Source: Thermococcus barossii (GTDB lineage: Archaea > Methanobacteriota_B > Thermococci > Thermococcales > Thermococcaceae). Taken from it: a DNA stretch of 64,000 bases. The stretch covers positions 937,013 to 1,001,012 of the forward strand of contig NZ_CP015101.1 in assembly GCF_002214465.1 (NCBI RefSeq), written 5' to 3'. The notes under the pieces are model-generated. The model searched no databases and was not told the origin of the DNA. It saw only the letters and a list, made by a program, of their open reading frames with translations. Positions 1 to 7,981 of the stretch are shown piece after piece (the first letter of the stretch is position 1; each line of letters opens with the position of its first letter). Both the position numbers and the translations under genes were made by a program.

Positions 1-117
1 GAGGAGATAGGAAAGAAGTTCAAGGGCGTTGAAGTAATAAAGATACCCATGTTCGCCGAGGAGCCGAGGGGCATGGAATGGCTCGAAAGGCTTGGAGGTT
101 TAATCCTTGAGGGCTGA
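1..117 (+). CDS. 3' end of an upstream gene, possibly an ArsA/GET3-type ATPase (partial)
   Basis: Frame 1 is open from the window edge and encodes 38 residues before TGA, ending with a segment that reads KIPMFAEEPRGMEWLERLG. Only the C-terminus is visible. The pattern of a short strand, KIP, then an acidic helix with EWL resembles the end of archaeal ArsA/GET3-type ATPases as I remember them. That is a family resemblance, not a proof, since no P-loop or other motif lies inside the window. The gene overlaps the next one by 11 nt, so the two are probably translated from one transcript. Confidence 0.45.
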   Translation, partial: EEIGKKFKGVEVIKIPMFAEEPRGMEWLERLGGLILEG

Positions 118-400
118 GGAGATACTGGAGCTGCTCCGGGAGGTGAAGAACCCCTTCACGGAGATGGACATAGTCAGCGAGGGCCTCGTGACCAAGGTCG
201 TGGTTGAGGAGGAGACCACGATAATATACGTCGCCTTCGCGAGGAGCACCCCTCAGACTCCCTTTTCCATGGCCGTCAACTGGCCCCTGCAGGCGAGGAT
301 AATCAGGGACATGGTAAAGGTTTTAGAGGACAAGCTGGGATACTTTGAGATAGTTGATGACATGACGTTGCAGCGGTACTACCCAATTGAGGAGGTCTAA
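107..400 (+). CDS. DUF59/MIP18-like small protein
   Basis: 97 residues. The start is TTG, chosen because GGAGGT at 95-100 sits 6 nt upstream and no better start exists. The fold pattern (N-terminal helix, short loop with NPFTEMDIVSEGL, strand, strand, long helix with RIIRDMVKVLE) matches the MIP18/DUF59 family, which in other members helps assemble or target Fe-S clusters. The cysteine found in SufT-type members is absent, since this protein has no Cys at all, so a direct cluster role is uncertain. It overlaps the ATPase-like gene upstream and lies 2 nt before the next gene, so it is part of a compact operon. Family call is moderate; function is inferred. Confidence 0.65.
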   Translation: MRAEEILELLREVKNPFTEMDIVSEGLVTKVVVEEETTIIYVAFARSTPQTPFSMAVNWPLQARIIRDMVKVLEDKLGYFEIVDDMTLQRYYPIEEV

Positions 401-402
401 TC

Positions 403-1059
403 ATGGAGATAACGTCCGGATTTATCCTTGCGGTAATGGTGCTTGCAGCAATTTCATCGATTCAGTTCTTCAAGGGCAGACAGCTTAACCTCAGGATAAT
501 GCAGCACTACCTCCGCTCGATAGAAGACATTGTCAAGCCCGAGGACAAGGAGTACGTGTGGCTCGGTGGCTACATCGGTTTCCGCGCCTACTACAAGGTG
601 AACCGGGACAACATCAAGAAGTTCGAGTACACTCTCACCCTCCTGCCCAGGCAGAGCATTCTCTACTTTCCGATAGCCCTCATCACGAGCAGGCACGACA
701 AGCTCTACATCGTTGTGAGGCCCTTCAACGATATAAAGCACGAGGCCCACCTCATTCAGAAGGGATACTACCGCATGAAGCCCAAGATAGAGAACGAGGA
801 CTTCCTGAAGAAAGAAACGATCGAGATAGCCGGCAAAAAGTATGAGGCCCTCTACGAGAAGAGGCGCGACGTTGAGCTGCTCAAGTACCTAATCGAGGGC
901 ATGTCCAAACCCCAAAACGTCAAGCACGTCTCCCTTACACCGAGCACCAACGTCTTCTACATCCTCATGAAGCCCGAGCCGGACACCATAGAGGAGGACA
1001 TCGAAAAGATAGTCCGCTTCGTCAATGAAAAGCTCAAGGAGAGCCCGTTCTCGTCTTAA
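403..1059 (+). CDS. Conserved membrane-anchored protein of unknown function
   Basis: 218 residues. ATG start 5 nt after GGAGGT. Residues 6-21 (FILAVMVLAAISSIQF) form one N-terminal membrane segment. The remainder is a soluble mixed alpha/beta domain rich in Lys, Arg, Tyr and Glu, with no cysteine and no motif I recognise. The positive residues after the helix (KGRQ, LRIMQ) suggest a cytoplasmic domain tethered to the membrane. It is the last gene of the operon begun by the ATPase-like and DUF59-like genes, spaced 2 nt from the latter. I cannot assign a function. It is probably a Thermococcales-restricted protein. Confidence 0.6.
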   Translation: MEITSGFILAVMVLAAISSIQFFKGRQLNLRIMQHYLRSIEDIVKPEDKEYVWLGGYIGFRAYYKVNRDNIKKFEYTLTLLPRQSILYFPIALITSRHDKLYIVVRPFNDIKHEAHLIQKGYYRMKPKIENEDFLKKETIEIAGKKYEALYEKRRDVELLKYLIEGMSKPQNVKHVSLTPSTNVFYILMKPEPDTIEEDIEKIVRFVNEKLKESPFSS

Positions 1060-1117
1060 CTCTTTTTCCGAAAGCCTTATTTTGTTGAACTCTGAGTTAT
1101 ACATGGTGATACCCTTG

Positions 1118-1387
1118 GTGGGCATAAGGCTCAAGGTAGGACCAAAGGGACAGATAGTAATCCCCAAGGTCTTCCGAGAGGCCTATGGCATAAAGGAAGG
1201 AGGGGAAGTTATCATAGAACCAAAAGATGAGGGCCTCGTCATAAAAAGGACCCTAACCAGAGAAGAACTGTTGAAAAAACTTAGAGAATACCACAAAAAA
1301 AGGGAAGGAAAAACAGCGAGGCTCGGCGAACTAAAGGGGGTGAGCCTTGAGGACGAGTTCGACGAGGTATGGGGGATTGAGGAATGA
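1118..1387 (+). CDS. AbrB/SpoVT-type antitoxin (VapB-like)
   Basis: 89 residues from GTG 1118, chosen because GGTGAT at 1105-1110 lies 7 nt upstream. An ATG at 1103 in the same frame would place the ribosome site inside the gene. The N-terminal 45 residues carry the swapped-hairpin AbrB signature: a basic strand, then GPKGQIVIPKVFREAYGIKEG, split here by function into the GQIVIPK strand and the R-x-x-YGI turn. This is followed by EVIIEPKDEGLVIKR. The C-terminal half is charged and helical, as in antitoxins that wrap the toxin. It overlaps the PIN-domain gene by ATGA, the classic VapBC arrangement. Such antitoxins usually repress their own promoter. A plausible TATA (CCTTATTTTG) lies near 1075. 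Confidence 0.85.
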   Translation: MGIRLKVGPKGQIVIPKVFREAYGIKEGGEVIIEPKDEGLVIKRTLTREELLKKLREYHKKREGKTARLGELKGVSLEDEFDEVWGIEE

Positions 1388-1791
1388 AGCTCTTCATCGA
1401 CACCAACCTTTTTGTATACTTAAACTCTGGAATTCCAGAAGACGTCGCTCAAAAACTTGATACGTTCTATGCTGACCTCGCACAAAACCATGAACTCCAC
1501 ACGGACGTTCTAGTTCTTGATGAGTTGGTTCACGTTTCAAAAAGAAAATACGATGTGGCTTACAGGGATACCATCGAGTTCATAGAGGACGTTGTACTCC
1601 CGGTTGTTCAAGTTCTCCCACTGACGCTCTACGATTACCTCACCGCGAGGGAGATTATCCTGAAATACAACCTCCGCCCTTCCGATGCCCTCCACGTGGC
1701 CGCTGTAGAGAACAACGGCCTGCAGGCCATAGTCAGCGAGGACGAGGATTTTGACAGGCTCCCCCTCAAAAGGCTCTGGCTGGGTGGTTGA
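1384..1791 (+). CDS. vapC: PIN-domain ribonuclease toxin (VapC-like)
   Basis: 135 residues, the usual VapC length. Acidic residues expected at the metal-binding PIN active site are visible: D6 in FIDTN, E47 in LDELVH, D101 in RPSDALH and D120/D122 in SEDEDFD. VapC proteins cleave RNA, often initiator tRNA or rRNA, and are held inactive by the cognate VapB, which here is the AbrB-type gene overlapping by 4 nt. The target of this toxin cannot be read from sequence. The following hydrolase gene begins 1 nt after the stop and may be cotranscribed, though it is functionally unrelated. Confidence 0.88.
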   Translation: MKLFIDTNLFVYLNSGIPEDVAQKLDTFYADLAQNHELHTDVLVLDELVHVSKRKYDVAYRDTIEFIEDVVLPVVQVLPLTLYDYLTAREIILKYNLRPSDALHVAAVENNGLQAIVSEDEDFDRLPLKRLWLGG

Positions 1792-1792
1792 G

Positions 1793-2632
1793 ATGGAAGT
1801 TTACAAAGCGAAGTTCGGGGAACCGAGGCTCGGCTGGGTGATTCTGGTTCACGGCCTCGGCGAGCACAGCGGAAGGTACGACAGGCTTATTTCAATGCTC
1901 AACGAGGCAGGCTTCGCCGTTTACACCTTCGACTGGCCCGGCCATGGAAAGAGCCCAGGCAAGAGGGGGCACACCAGCGTCGAGGAGGCCATGGAGATAA
2001 TTGACTCTATAATCGGCGAGATAGGCGAAAAGCCCTTCCTTTTCGGCCACAGCCTCGGTGGCTTGACAGTTATAAGGTACGCGGAGACGAGGCCAGATAA
2101 AATACGTGGAGTAATCGCTTCCTCGCCGGCCCTCGCCAGGAGCCCAAAGACTCCCTCATTCATGGTGGCCCTCGCGAAGTTCCTCGGGAAGGTTGCGCCC
2201 GGGATAACCCTCTCCAACGGGCTCGACCCCAACCTTCTCTCCAGGAACCCCGAGGCGGTAAAGCGCTATATCAGTGATCCCCTCGTTCACGACAGGATTT
2301 CCGCAAAGCTTGGAAGGAGCACCTTCGAGAACATGGAGCTGGCGCACAGAGAGGCCGGAAAAATCAGGGTTCCTGTACTCCTCCTCGTCGGCACGGGCGA
2401 CGTGATAACACCTCCCGAAGGGGCGAGGCGGCTTTTCGAGGGACTTGTCGTAGAGGACAAAGCGCTGAGGGAATTTAACGGCGCCTACCACGAGATATTC
2501 GAGGATCCAGAGTGGAGGGATGAGTTCCACAGGACGATAGTTGAGTGGTTCGTAGCACACGCAGGGGAAGAAAAGGAAATCAGAGGGTATCTCTCCTATC
2601 AATCACGTGCTCAAGCTCAGGGCCTGTCTTGA
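1793..2632 (+). CDS. Alpha/beta hydrolase, lysophospholipase/monoacylglycerol lipase-like
   Basis: 279 residues. The start is ATG 1793, just after the VapC stop; an upstream GTG-type start would run inside vapC. An oxyanion-hole motif [10 protein letters not shown] follows the first strand, the nucleophile elbow is GHSLGG with Ser87, and a late VGTGDVITP strand plus [10 protein letters not shown] supply the likely Asp and His of the triad. The HGxxEHxxRY motif is typical of monoglyceride lipase/lysophospholipase relatives, so an ester or acylglycerol substrate is likely. The enzyme should be cytoplasmic, since no signal peptide is present. The last 53 bp run convergently into the end of purA; the final residues after the His motif look like extension past the core fold. 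Confidence 0.85.
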   Translation: MEVYKAKFGEPRLGWVILVHGLGEHSGRYDRLISMLNEAGFAVYTFDWPGHGKSPGKRGHTSVEEAMEIIDSIIGEIGEKPFLFGHSLGGLTVIRYAETRPDKIRGVIASSPALARSPKTPSFMVALAKFLGKVAPGITLSNGLDPNLLSRNPEAVKRYISDPLVHDRISAKLGRSTFENMELAHREAGKIRVPVLLLVGTGDVITPPEGARRLFEGLVVEDKALREFNGAYHEIFEDPEWRDEFHRTIVEWFVAHAGEEKEIRGYLSYQSRAQAQGLS

Positions 2633-3599
2633 TTATGCCAATGGGAACGCCGACCCTTTCTTCTATCTCTTCTATGAACTCCTTCGCCTTCCTTGGCAGC
2701 TTGTCATAGTCGGTAACGCCGAAGGCTTCTTTGTCGTACTTGTCGAGCATTGTAAGAGCGAGCATCGTCGCACCGTTGAGCCTCGCGGAGTAGCGGGCGA
2801 ACTCGAAGTCGAACCAGCCCACCCTTCTTCTCCTCCCGGTGACCGTGCCGTATTCGACGAGGCCGAGCCTTTCAGCCTCTTCTTCGCTCATCTCCGTCGG
2901 GAACGGCCCCGCACCGACCCTCGTCGGGAAGCTCTTGAAGACCACTATGACGTCATCCACCCTCGTTGGCCCTATTCCAACGTCGCTCGCTATGGCGGAA
3001 GCGGTTGTGTCCTTCGAGGTGACGTAGGGGTAGGTGCCGTAGTAGAGGCTCAGCCCGAAGCCCTGGGTTCCCTCAACCAGAACAAGTTTGCCGTCATCCA
3101 AGGCATCGTTTACCTCGGCGGCGACATCCGTCAGGTGCGGCTCAAGCTCCTTTACCTCCTTTGCGAGCCTTGCTTTTCTCATCACCCTATCCGCGTTGGC
3201 CGGCCCGCAGCCGCTTCCCGTGGTGCCTATCTTGTCGTGGAGGTGGCTGTTGCTCCTGTCAAGTTTCTTGTGCTCGTCTTCGATTATGGCGCATCGGTAG
3301 TCGATGCCAACTCTTTCAGCGACTTTGAAGTCCTTGAGGTGCTCAAGTTCGTGGAAGAAAACCTCCGGATCGACCAGAACTCCCGCCCCAACGAGAAGCC
3401 TGGCCTTCCTCTGAATGAACGCGGTGGGAAGCTGCCTGACAGCGTACTTCTTCCCGTTTATAAAAACGCTGTGGCCGGCGTTCGTCCCGACACCGCCGCG
3501 CGCTATGACCTCAGGCTCATCCTTCAGGGCAAGGTACGCGATGACGGACCCCTTGCCCTCGTCCCCCCACTGACCACCAACAACGATGTAGCTCGGCAT
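2580..3599 (-). CDS. purA: Adenylosuccinate synthetase, short archaeal form
   Basis: 339 residues. It catalyses GTP-dependent condensation of IMP and aspartate to adenylosuccinate, the first committed step to AMP. The N-terminus has the phosphate loop [10 protein letters not shown] and the [11 protein letters not shown] motif. [13 protein letters not shown] and [22 protein letters not shown] blocks and the [10 protein letters not shown] segment are also present. The protein is roughly 90 residues shorter than bacterial PurA, as is usual in Thermococcales. ATG start is preceded by GGTAAGGAGCC. A minus-strand TATA (GTTATAAGCC, about 3632-3641) lies at the expected distance. purB is found 17 kb away, not in an operon with it. 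Confidence 0.97.
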   Translation of the reverse strand: MPSYIVVGGQWGDEGKGSVIAYLALKDEPEVIARGGVGTNAGHSVFINGKKYAVRQLPTAFIQRKARLLVGAGVLVDPEVFFHELEHLKDFKVAERVGIDYRCAIIEDEHKKLDRSNSHLHDKIGTTGSGCGPANADRVMRKARLAKEVKELEPHLTDVAAEVNDALDDGKLVLVEGTQGFGLSLYYGTYPYVTSKDTTASAIASDVGIGPTRVDDVIVVFKSFPTRVGAGPFPTEMSEEEAERLGLVEYGTVTGRRRRVGWFDFEFARYSARLNGATMLALTMLDKYDKEAFGVTDYDKLPRKAKEFIEEIEERVGVPIGIIKTGPELEHVIDRRDTL

Positions 3600-3631
3600 G
3601 GCTCCTTACCCAGGTTTAAGTCAATAGGGGG

Positions 3632-3641
3632 CTTATAACGG
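3632..3641 (-). promoter_or_regulatory. TATA element of purA
   Basis: Read on the minus strand, CGTTATAAGC lies about 25 nt upstream of the expected transcription start and about 33-42 nt before the purA ATG, a normal archaeal spacing. Confidence 0.6.
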
Positions 3642-3686
3642 TTTCGAATTTGGCATAAACATGTCAAAAGATTGGGCAGCAGGCCG

Positions 3687-3702
3687 GTAAAAGGTTAAAA
3701 CC
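3687..3702 (+). promoter_or_regulatory. Promoter of the epimerase gene
   Basis: GTAAAAGGTTAAAACC is AT-rich and 30-45 nt before the ATG at 3732. A short inverted repeat, CTACC then GGTAG, overlaps the ribosome-binding region GGGGGTAG just before the start. Confidence 0.5.
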
Positions 3703-3731
3703 CGTGGCAAACACTACCTACGGGGGTAGCG

Positions 3732-4658
3732 ATGAGGAACAAGCTGATAGTCGTCACCGGAGGAGCGGGTTTCATAGGTTCCCACATCGCCTGGGAGCTC
3801 AGCAGGGAGAACGAAGTCATAGTCATTGACAACCTTTACACCGGGAGGAGGGAGAACGTTCCACCTGCCGTTAAGTTCGTGCAGGCGGACATAAGGGACC
3901 ACAGCGCAATAGCCGAGCTGATAAGCCATGCGGATTACGTTTTCCACGAGGCGGCCCAGGTGAGCGTCGTCGAGAGCGTGAGAGACCCGGTTTTCACAGA
4001 GGAGGTCAACGTTATAGGCACCCTGAACATTTTGAGGGCGCTCCTGGATGGCCATGGAAAGCTTATTTTTGCCTCCTCCGCCGCGGTTTACGGCGACAAC
4101 CCAAACCTGCCGCTGAAGGAATCCGGGAGGCCGAGGCCGCTTTCGCCCTACGGCGTGACCAAAGCAACCGCAGAGGAATACCTGCGGGTCTTCAACGAGC
4201 TTTACGGAGTTCCGACGGTCGCGCTCCGCTACTTCAATGTCTTCGGTCCGAGACAGAGCGCCAACCAGTACGCGGGTGTCATAAGCATATTCATTAACCG
4301 GGCCCTGAAAAACGAGCCGCTCGTTATCTTCGGAGACGGCAAGCAGACGAGGGACTTCATCTACGTGAAGGACGTCGTTAAGGCAAACATACTGGCCGCC
4401 GAGAGCAGGAAGAGCAACGGAAAGGTTTTCAACGTTGCAACCGGCAGACAGACGACCATCCTTGAGCTGGCGATGAAGATAATCGAGATAACCGGCGCCA
4501 CAAGCTCGATAATCTTCGACAAGCCGAGACCGGGCGATATAAGGCACAGCCTGGCCGACATCAGCGAAATCAGGCGCCTCGGCTTCGAACCGGAGTGGAG
4601 CCTGGAGAATGGGCTGAAGAAGACTGTGGAGTGGTACTCCCGGAAGATGCAGTCTTAA
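3732..4658 (+). CDS. NAD-dependent epimerase/dehydratase, UDP-glucose 4-epimerase-like
   Basis: 308 residues, an extended short-chain dehydrogenase. The NAD site TGGAGFIGSH is at residues 9-18, the Rossmann acidic residue is in VIDNLYTG, and ASSAAVYGD supplies the Ser. The catalytic pair is Y140-x3-K144 in SPYGVTK, followed by RYFNVFGPRQ and a late DGKQTRDFIYVKD substrate loop. These are typical of UDP-glucose/UDP-N-acetylglucosamine 4-epimerases that feed glycan synthesis. Related 4,6-dehydratases and reductases share the fold, so the exact substrate is not fixed. It stands alone, convergent with the next gene (4 bp overlap at the ends). Confidence 0.88.
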   Translation: MRNKLIVVTGGAGFIGSHIAWELSRENEVIVIDNLYTGRRENVPPAVKFVQADIRDHSAIAELISHADYVFHEAAQVSVVESVRDPVFTEEVNVIGTLNILRALLDGHGKLIFASSAAVYGDNPNLPLKESGRPRPLSPYGVTKATAEEYLRVFNELYGVPTVALRYFNVFGPRQSANQYAGVISIFINRALKNEPLVIFGDGKQTRDFIYVKDVVKANILAAESRKSNGKVFNVATGRQTTILELAMKIIEITGATSSIIFDKPRPGDIRHSLADISEIRRLGFEPEWSLENGLKKTVEWYSRKMQS

Positions 4659-5539
4659 CTGCTCTCCCCAATTTTACTCTCAAGGTTTTTGTTCAGCTTC
4701 TCCAAGACCTCAGGTAGCATTTTCCTGACGTAATCTGACTGCAGAAGCAGAAAACGAAGGCGTAAAAGCGCCGGACAGTGTTTTCTTTTCCCGGATTCCA
4801 AGACTTCAATGCCTGTTTCGGTTTTATCTGTCCCCTCCTCTGAAAACGGAAGCCTATCCAGCGCATCATCCAGCAAGGCATACGCCGTGGGTATTGAGGC
4901 AAGTGTTGAAACAGCAGCAGGGACAAAGGACTGGGAGTAGCACCTGAGATCCAAGTACACGTAATACGTAACGATGCCGTAGTCATAGCTTCCCAGGTAC
5001 ACCCTAATATCCCTATAGGCTCCGGTGGGAATTCCAAGGCCCAGCTCCTGGAGCAGGAGGGATATCGAACCATTGTTCGAGCTTGTGTAATTAGGTGGCT
5101 GAAGTACTGTGCGGAATTCACTGATGAGCGCTTGGTCTCCAGTAATTGCAGGACTTATATTGACAGCGGTGTAGTACCCAGCAGGGAGAGTCTGGGCAAG
5201 AACCGTAGTACCCTGAGATATCAGGCCTGAGTTATCGTAAACCGCAACGGATACATTTGCATTTGCTGACACATCTGCATCAAAATTTCCAGGGTAGACT
5301 TGAGGGACATTTGTGAGGGGGACCGTCGTATCTCCCCAGTAGGAGCCCCATACATATATCACAACGTAGTACTCGTAAGGAACGCAAACTTCCCCACTGG
5401 AAACAGGGCTAAAGAGATCTCCCCCACCACTACCGATCTCCTGTGTTGTCAAGTTAATGTTAGGCACCGCTAACCCAGCTGCAGTAAGGAGCATCATCAC
5501 AATGAAGACGACCGCGCCCGTTCTTATTCCTGTGTTCAT
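4655..5539 (-). CDS. Secreted protein of unknown function with atypical C-terminal tail
   Basis: 294 residues from ATG 5539 (a TTG codon immediately before it is less likely). A minus-strand TATA (CGTTTTAATTC, about 5562-5570) places transcription close to the ATG, so the mRNA is probably nearly leaderless. A signal peptide is visible: Arg6, a hydrophobic core VVFIVMMLLTAAGLA and a cut near AVP. Residues 30-210 are beta-rich, Asn/Ser/Thr/Tyr-rich and contain several N-glycosylation sequons, like archaeal extracellular beta-sandwich proteins. The last 75 residues change character: LPFSEEGTDK followed by basic, Leu-rich helices. That tail has no membrane anchor and looks unlike the rest. Function unknown. 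Confidence 0.7.
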   Translation of the reverse strand: MNTGIRTGAVVFIVMMLLTAAGLAVPNINLTTQEIGSGGGDLFSPVSSGEVCVPYEYYVVIYVWGSYWGDTTVPLTNVPQVYPGNFDADVSANANVSVAVYDNSGLISQGTTVLAQTLPAGYYTAVNISPAITGDQALISEFRTVLQPPNYTSSNNGSISLLLQELGLGIPTGAYRDIRVYLGSYDYGIVTYYVYLDLRCYSQSFVPAAVSTLASIPTAYALLDDALDRLPFSEEGTDKTETGIEVLESGKRKHCPALLRLRFLLLQSDYVRKMLPEVLEKLNKNLESKIGESS

Positions 5540-5678
5540 CAACCCAAGCTATGTCAAAAGAGAATTAAAACGTTGCCCTTCCGGCATCCTCTGAACTATA
5601 TCTCCCAGTTAAGAAGGCCACACAAAGGGTAGAAGGCAGAGGAGATAAGCTTCAAATTTGCAAAATTGAGTAAAAAAG

Positions 5679-6122
5679 TCACCTCTTCACGCTGAAACCC
5701 ATGGCCTGCCTCTGCTGAAGCTCCTGCGCCTTCTGGGCAAGCTCACCCAGCTGCCCCTCAAGCTTCCTAAGCGCCTCCTGGGTCTTCGCTATCGCCTCGT
5801 CGTACTCCTTTATGCGCTCTTCAAGATATCTCACCGCGTCGTCGAGGTTCTTTTCGATGGCATAGCCTGCCCCAACGCTGACTATCGCGTTCTCCTTGTC
5901 GTCTATGTGGGCCTTCAGGAAGGAGCCCGCGCCAATCGGCACTAGGATCTCCGGCTTTTCCTCCTCGACCTTCTTGAGTTCCTCCAGCGTCTCCTTAACC
6001 GCCTGGAACTCGTTCCTCCCGAGGGTGAGCAGTTCAAGGTTCTGGGCCAGGAGCTGTGCCTGTGCCTGAAGGAGCTGGTACTCGTAAGCGAGCCTTTCAA
6101 GCTGCTCGTTCATCTCGGCCAT
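5679..6122 (-). CDS. pfdA: Prefoldin alpha subunit
   Basis: 147 residues, the expected length. Two long coiled-coil helices (about residues 3-50 and 98-140) flank a beta-hairpin core with [15 protein letters not shown] and [15 protein letters not shown], the signature of archaeal prefoldin alpha. With the beta subunit, encoded elsewhere, it forms a hexameric jellyfish-shaped chaperone that holds unfolded proteins and passes them to the thermosome. ATG start follows GGTGGTGTGA. Confidence 0.96.
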   Translation of the reverse strand: MAEMNEQLERLAYEYQLLQAQAQLLAQNLELLTLGRNEFQAVKETLEELKKVEEEKPEILVPIGAGSFLKAHIDDKENAIVSVGAGYAIEKNLDDAVRYLEERIKEYDEAIAKTQEALRKLEGQLGELAQKAQELQQRQAMGFSVKR

Positions 6123-6191
6123 TTCACACCACCGGAGGGACTACTCCTGGGGGCTTTTAAGGTTTGGGTCTCAATTACCCAAGAAACGAAA

Positions 6192-6204
6192 AAGTTATTT
6201 AATC
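6192..6204 (+). promoter_or_regulatory. TATA element of the exported protein gene at 6232
   Basis: AAGTTATTTAATC lies 28-40 nt upstream of the ATG. The ribosome site GGTGATGG follows at about 6222. Confidence 0.55.
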
Positions 6205-6231
6205 TAGTATCAAAGAAAAAGCGGTGATGGA

Positions 6232-7116
6232 ATGAACCTGGGGAGGATCCTTCTCGCCGCGATGATCATAGTGGCGGTAATAGGAACCGCCTACTCCATA
6301 AGTGAATATCTAAGCGAGAATGGAGACTGCAAATTGGTGGTATCAGAGCCACCCAAGACCAACTACCATGTCAGCTACCAGATCTGCCCGTACGTGCAAA
6401 ACGGCACCATAAAGGGCTACGCCGAAAAGGTTTACAGCCCGAGGAGCCTCGGCAACGTTCTCGTTAAAGCGTTCAACAACTCCCTCGACCCCAACTATCC
6501 CCTCGCCATCGTGAGGTATCTAGCTAAGCAGGGAAAGCTCAGGGCGTACTCGGAGTACTTTTACTTGGAGTTCGACGAGAACGGCAGCCGCGAGTCCAGC
6601 GTCCGCTCTGAGTGGGTTCCAACGGAAAGCCCCGACGACCGCTTCATCGTCTACCCTCCCAGGGACCTGTTCCTTGACAACGATACCTTCGACTTCCTCG
6701 GAGGGTGGGTTTACTCCGAGATGGACGGCAAGGGTGTTCTCGTGGTCTACTACCTCGCCAACCCCGAGACCGTTAAGGGTATCGATGACGTCACCGTAAT
6801 CTACCCGCCCTCCTGGAGCATTGAAAGCTCCACATCTACCCTCCTCTGGCAGTGCTGGCCAGAAAGCGGAACGATAATGACCTGCAACGAAACCGACGAG
6901 AACTCCAAGCGCCTATCCTTCCCCAAAGCATACGGTGGCCTGGACTCCACGGGCTTCAACGCCACCTGGCCGTACGGCGCTTTTGCGCTGGCCTTCAACA
7001 CGACCTACGGGGGAGAAGATAGGCCGCCGCTGTGCGTCAGGTTCGAGCTGGAGACAATATGGGGGAAAAGGGAAGCCCCGATGAACTGCGAGGTCAGCGG
7101 AGTATCTCTTCCCTGA
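6232..7116 (+). CDS. Exported or membrane-anchored protein of unknown function
   Basis: 294 residues. N-terminal hydrophobic segment RILLAAMIIVAVIGTAYSI (residues 4-23) acts as signal peptide or anchor. The rest is an extracytoplasmic domain with several N-x-S/T sequons and six or more cysteines (for example CKLVV, QICPY, LLWQCWP, TCNET, LCVRFE, NCEVS), suggesting disulfides, which are common in hyperthermophile exported proteins. No catalytic motif is recognised. The last 23 bp overlap convergently with the end of the MinD-like gene. Function unknown. Confidence 0.65.
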   Translation: MNLGRILLAAMIIVAVIGTAYSISEYLSENGDCKLVVSEPPKTNYHVSYQICPYVQNGTIKGYAEKVYSPRSLGNVLVKAFNNSLDPNYPLAIVRYLAKQGKLRAYSEYFYLEFDENGSRESSVRSEWVPTESPDDRFIVYPPRDLFLDNDTFDFLGGWVYSEMDGKGVLVVYYLANPETVKGIDDVTVIYPPSWSIESSTSTLLWQCWPESGTIMTCNETDENSKRLSFPKAYGGLDSTGFNATWPYGAFALAFNTTYGGEDRPPLCVRFELETIWGKREAPMNCEVSGVSLP

Positions 7117-7981
7117 TCCTCTCCGCTATCTCCCTCATCGCCTCGGCCGCCCTTGAATCCGGGAAGGCCTCGACGAAGGGCTTGAGCATGCTCATGCTCC
7201 TCGGAATGGCCCTGTCGTAGGGTATTTCTCCGAGTATCGGGATCCCCTCCGTTTCGGCCCACTCCCTCAGGGCGGTGAAGCCGGGGTTGAGGTCGGCCTT
7301 GTTGATTATCAGGTAAGCCGGCTGCCTGAAGTGCTGGACCACCTTGTGGGCCCTCTGGACGTCGCTGAGGGAAGCGGGGGTCGGCTCGGCAACGAGTATC
7401 GTTAGATCGGCCCCGCCTATGCTCGCTATGACCTGACAGCCTATTCCAGCGGCGCTGTCCACTATCATGTGCTCCAGGCCAAGCTCGCCCATGAGCTTTT
7501 TCGCCCACTCCTTCTCCTCTGTGACCAGCTTTCCGCTGTTGGGCCTGCCGACGTCGAGCTGGGCCGAGATCAGCGGGAAGCCGTAGCGGGTGGTTGTCTT
7601 CCTCACCACGCCGGAGCGGACTTCCTCCAGCGTTATCGTCCCCGGAACCGGGCAGACCAGGCCGCAGACGTTGCAGCCCTCGCAGGTCAGCTCGCTCACC
7701 ACGTAGTCACCGTCTATAACCTTGATGCAGTCGTAGGGACAGCGCTCCTGGCAGATGCCGCACCTTATGCAGCTCTCGGTGTTTATCCTCGCCACCTTTG
7801 CACCTATCAGCTCCTTCTCCTCCTCCCAGCGCTCGACGCCGAGGAGCAGGTCGAGGTTCGGCGCGTCCGCATCTGCATCAACGGCAACGAAACGGTACTC
7901 GTCCTTCAGCAGGTAGAGGAGAGAAGCGGTGACGGTGCTCTTTCCAACGCCGCCCTTGCCGCTCGCTATAACCAGCTGCAT
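7094..7981 (-). CDS. MinD/Mrp-family P-loop ATPase with inserted [4Fe-4S] ferredoxin domain (second of pair)
   Basis: 295 residues. The deviant Walker A ASGKGGVGKST is near residues 6-16 with VDADADAPNLD following. Two ferredoxin-type clusters are inserted at about residues 69-110: C-x2-C-x2-C-x3-C in CIRCGICQERCPYDC and again in CEGCNVCGLVCPVPG. A switch motif IVDSAAGIGCQV and the base-recognition NKADLN follow. Proteins of this kind (MinD-type with 4Fe-4S insert) are thought to carry or insert metal centres. Start ATG 7981 overlaps the TGA of the upstream paralogue by one base, so the two are a transcriptional and probably functional pair, perhaps a heterodimer. The last 23 bp converge with the neighbouring gene. 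Confidence 0.88.
   Translation of the reverse strand: MQLVIASGKGGVGKSTVTASLLYLLKDEYRFVAVDADADAPNLDLLLGVERWEEEKELIGAKVARINTESCIRCGICQERCPYDCIKVIDGDYVVSELTCEGCNVCGLVCPVPGTITLEEVRSGVVRKTTTRYGFPLISAQLDVGRPNSGKLVTEEKEWAKKLMGELGLEHMIVDSAAGIGCQVIASIGGADLTILVAEPTPASLSDVQRAHKVVQHFRQPAYLIINKADLNPGFTALREWAETEGIPILGEIPYDRAIPRSMSMLKPFVEAFPDSRAAEAMREIAERIREEILR

Noticed and set aside
2607-3638. 343-codon frame on the + strand opposite purA
   Set aside because: It lies wholly antisense to a certain purA gene, has no family motifs or ribosome site, and is the usual shadow frame of GC-rich coding DNA.
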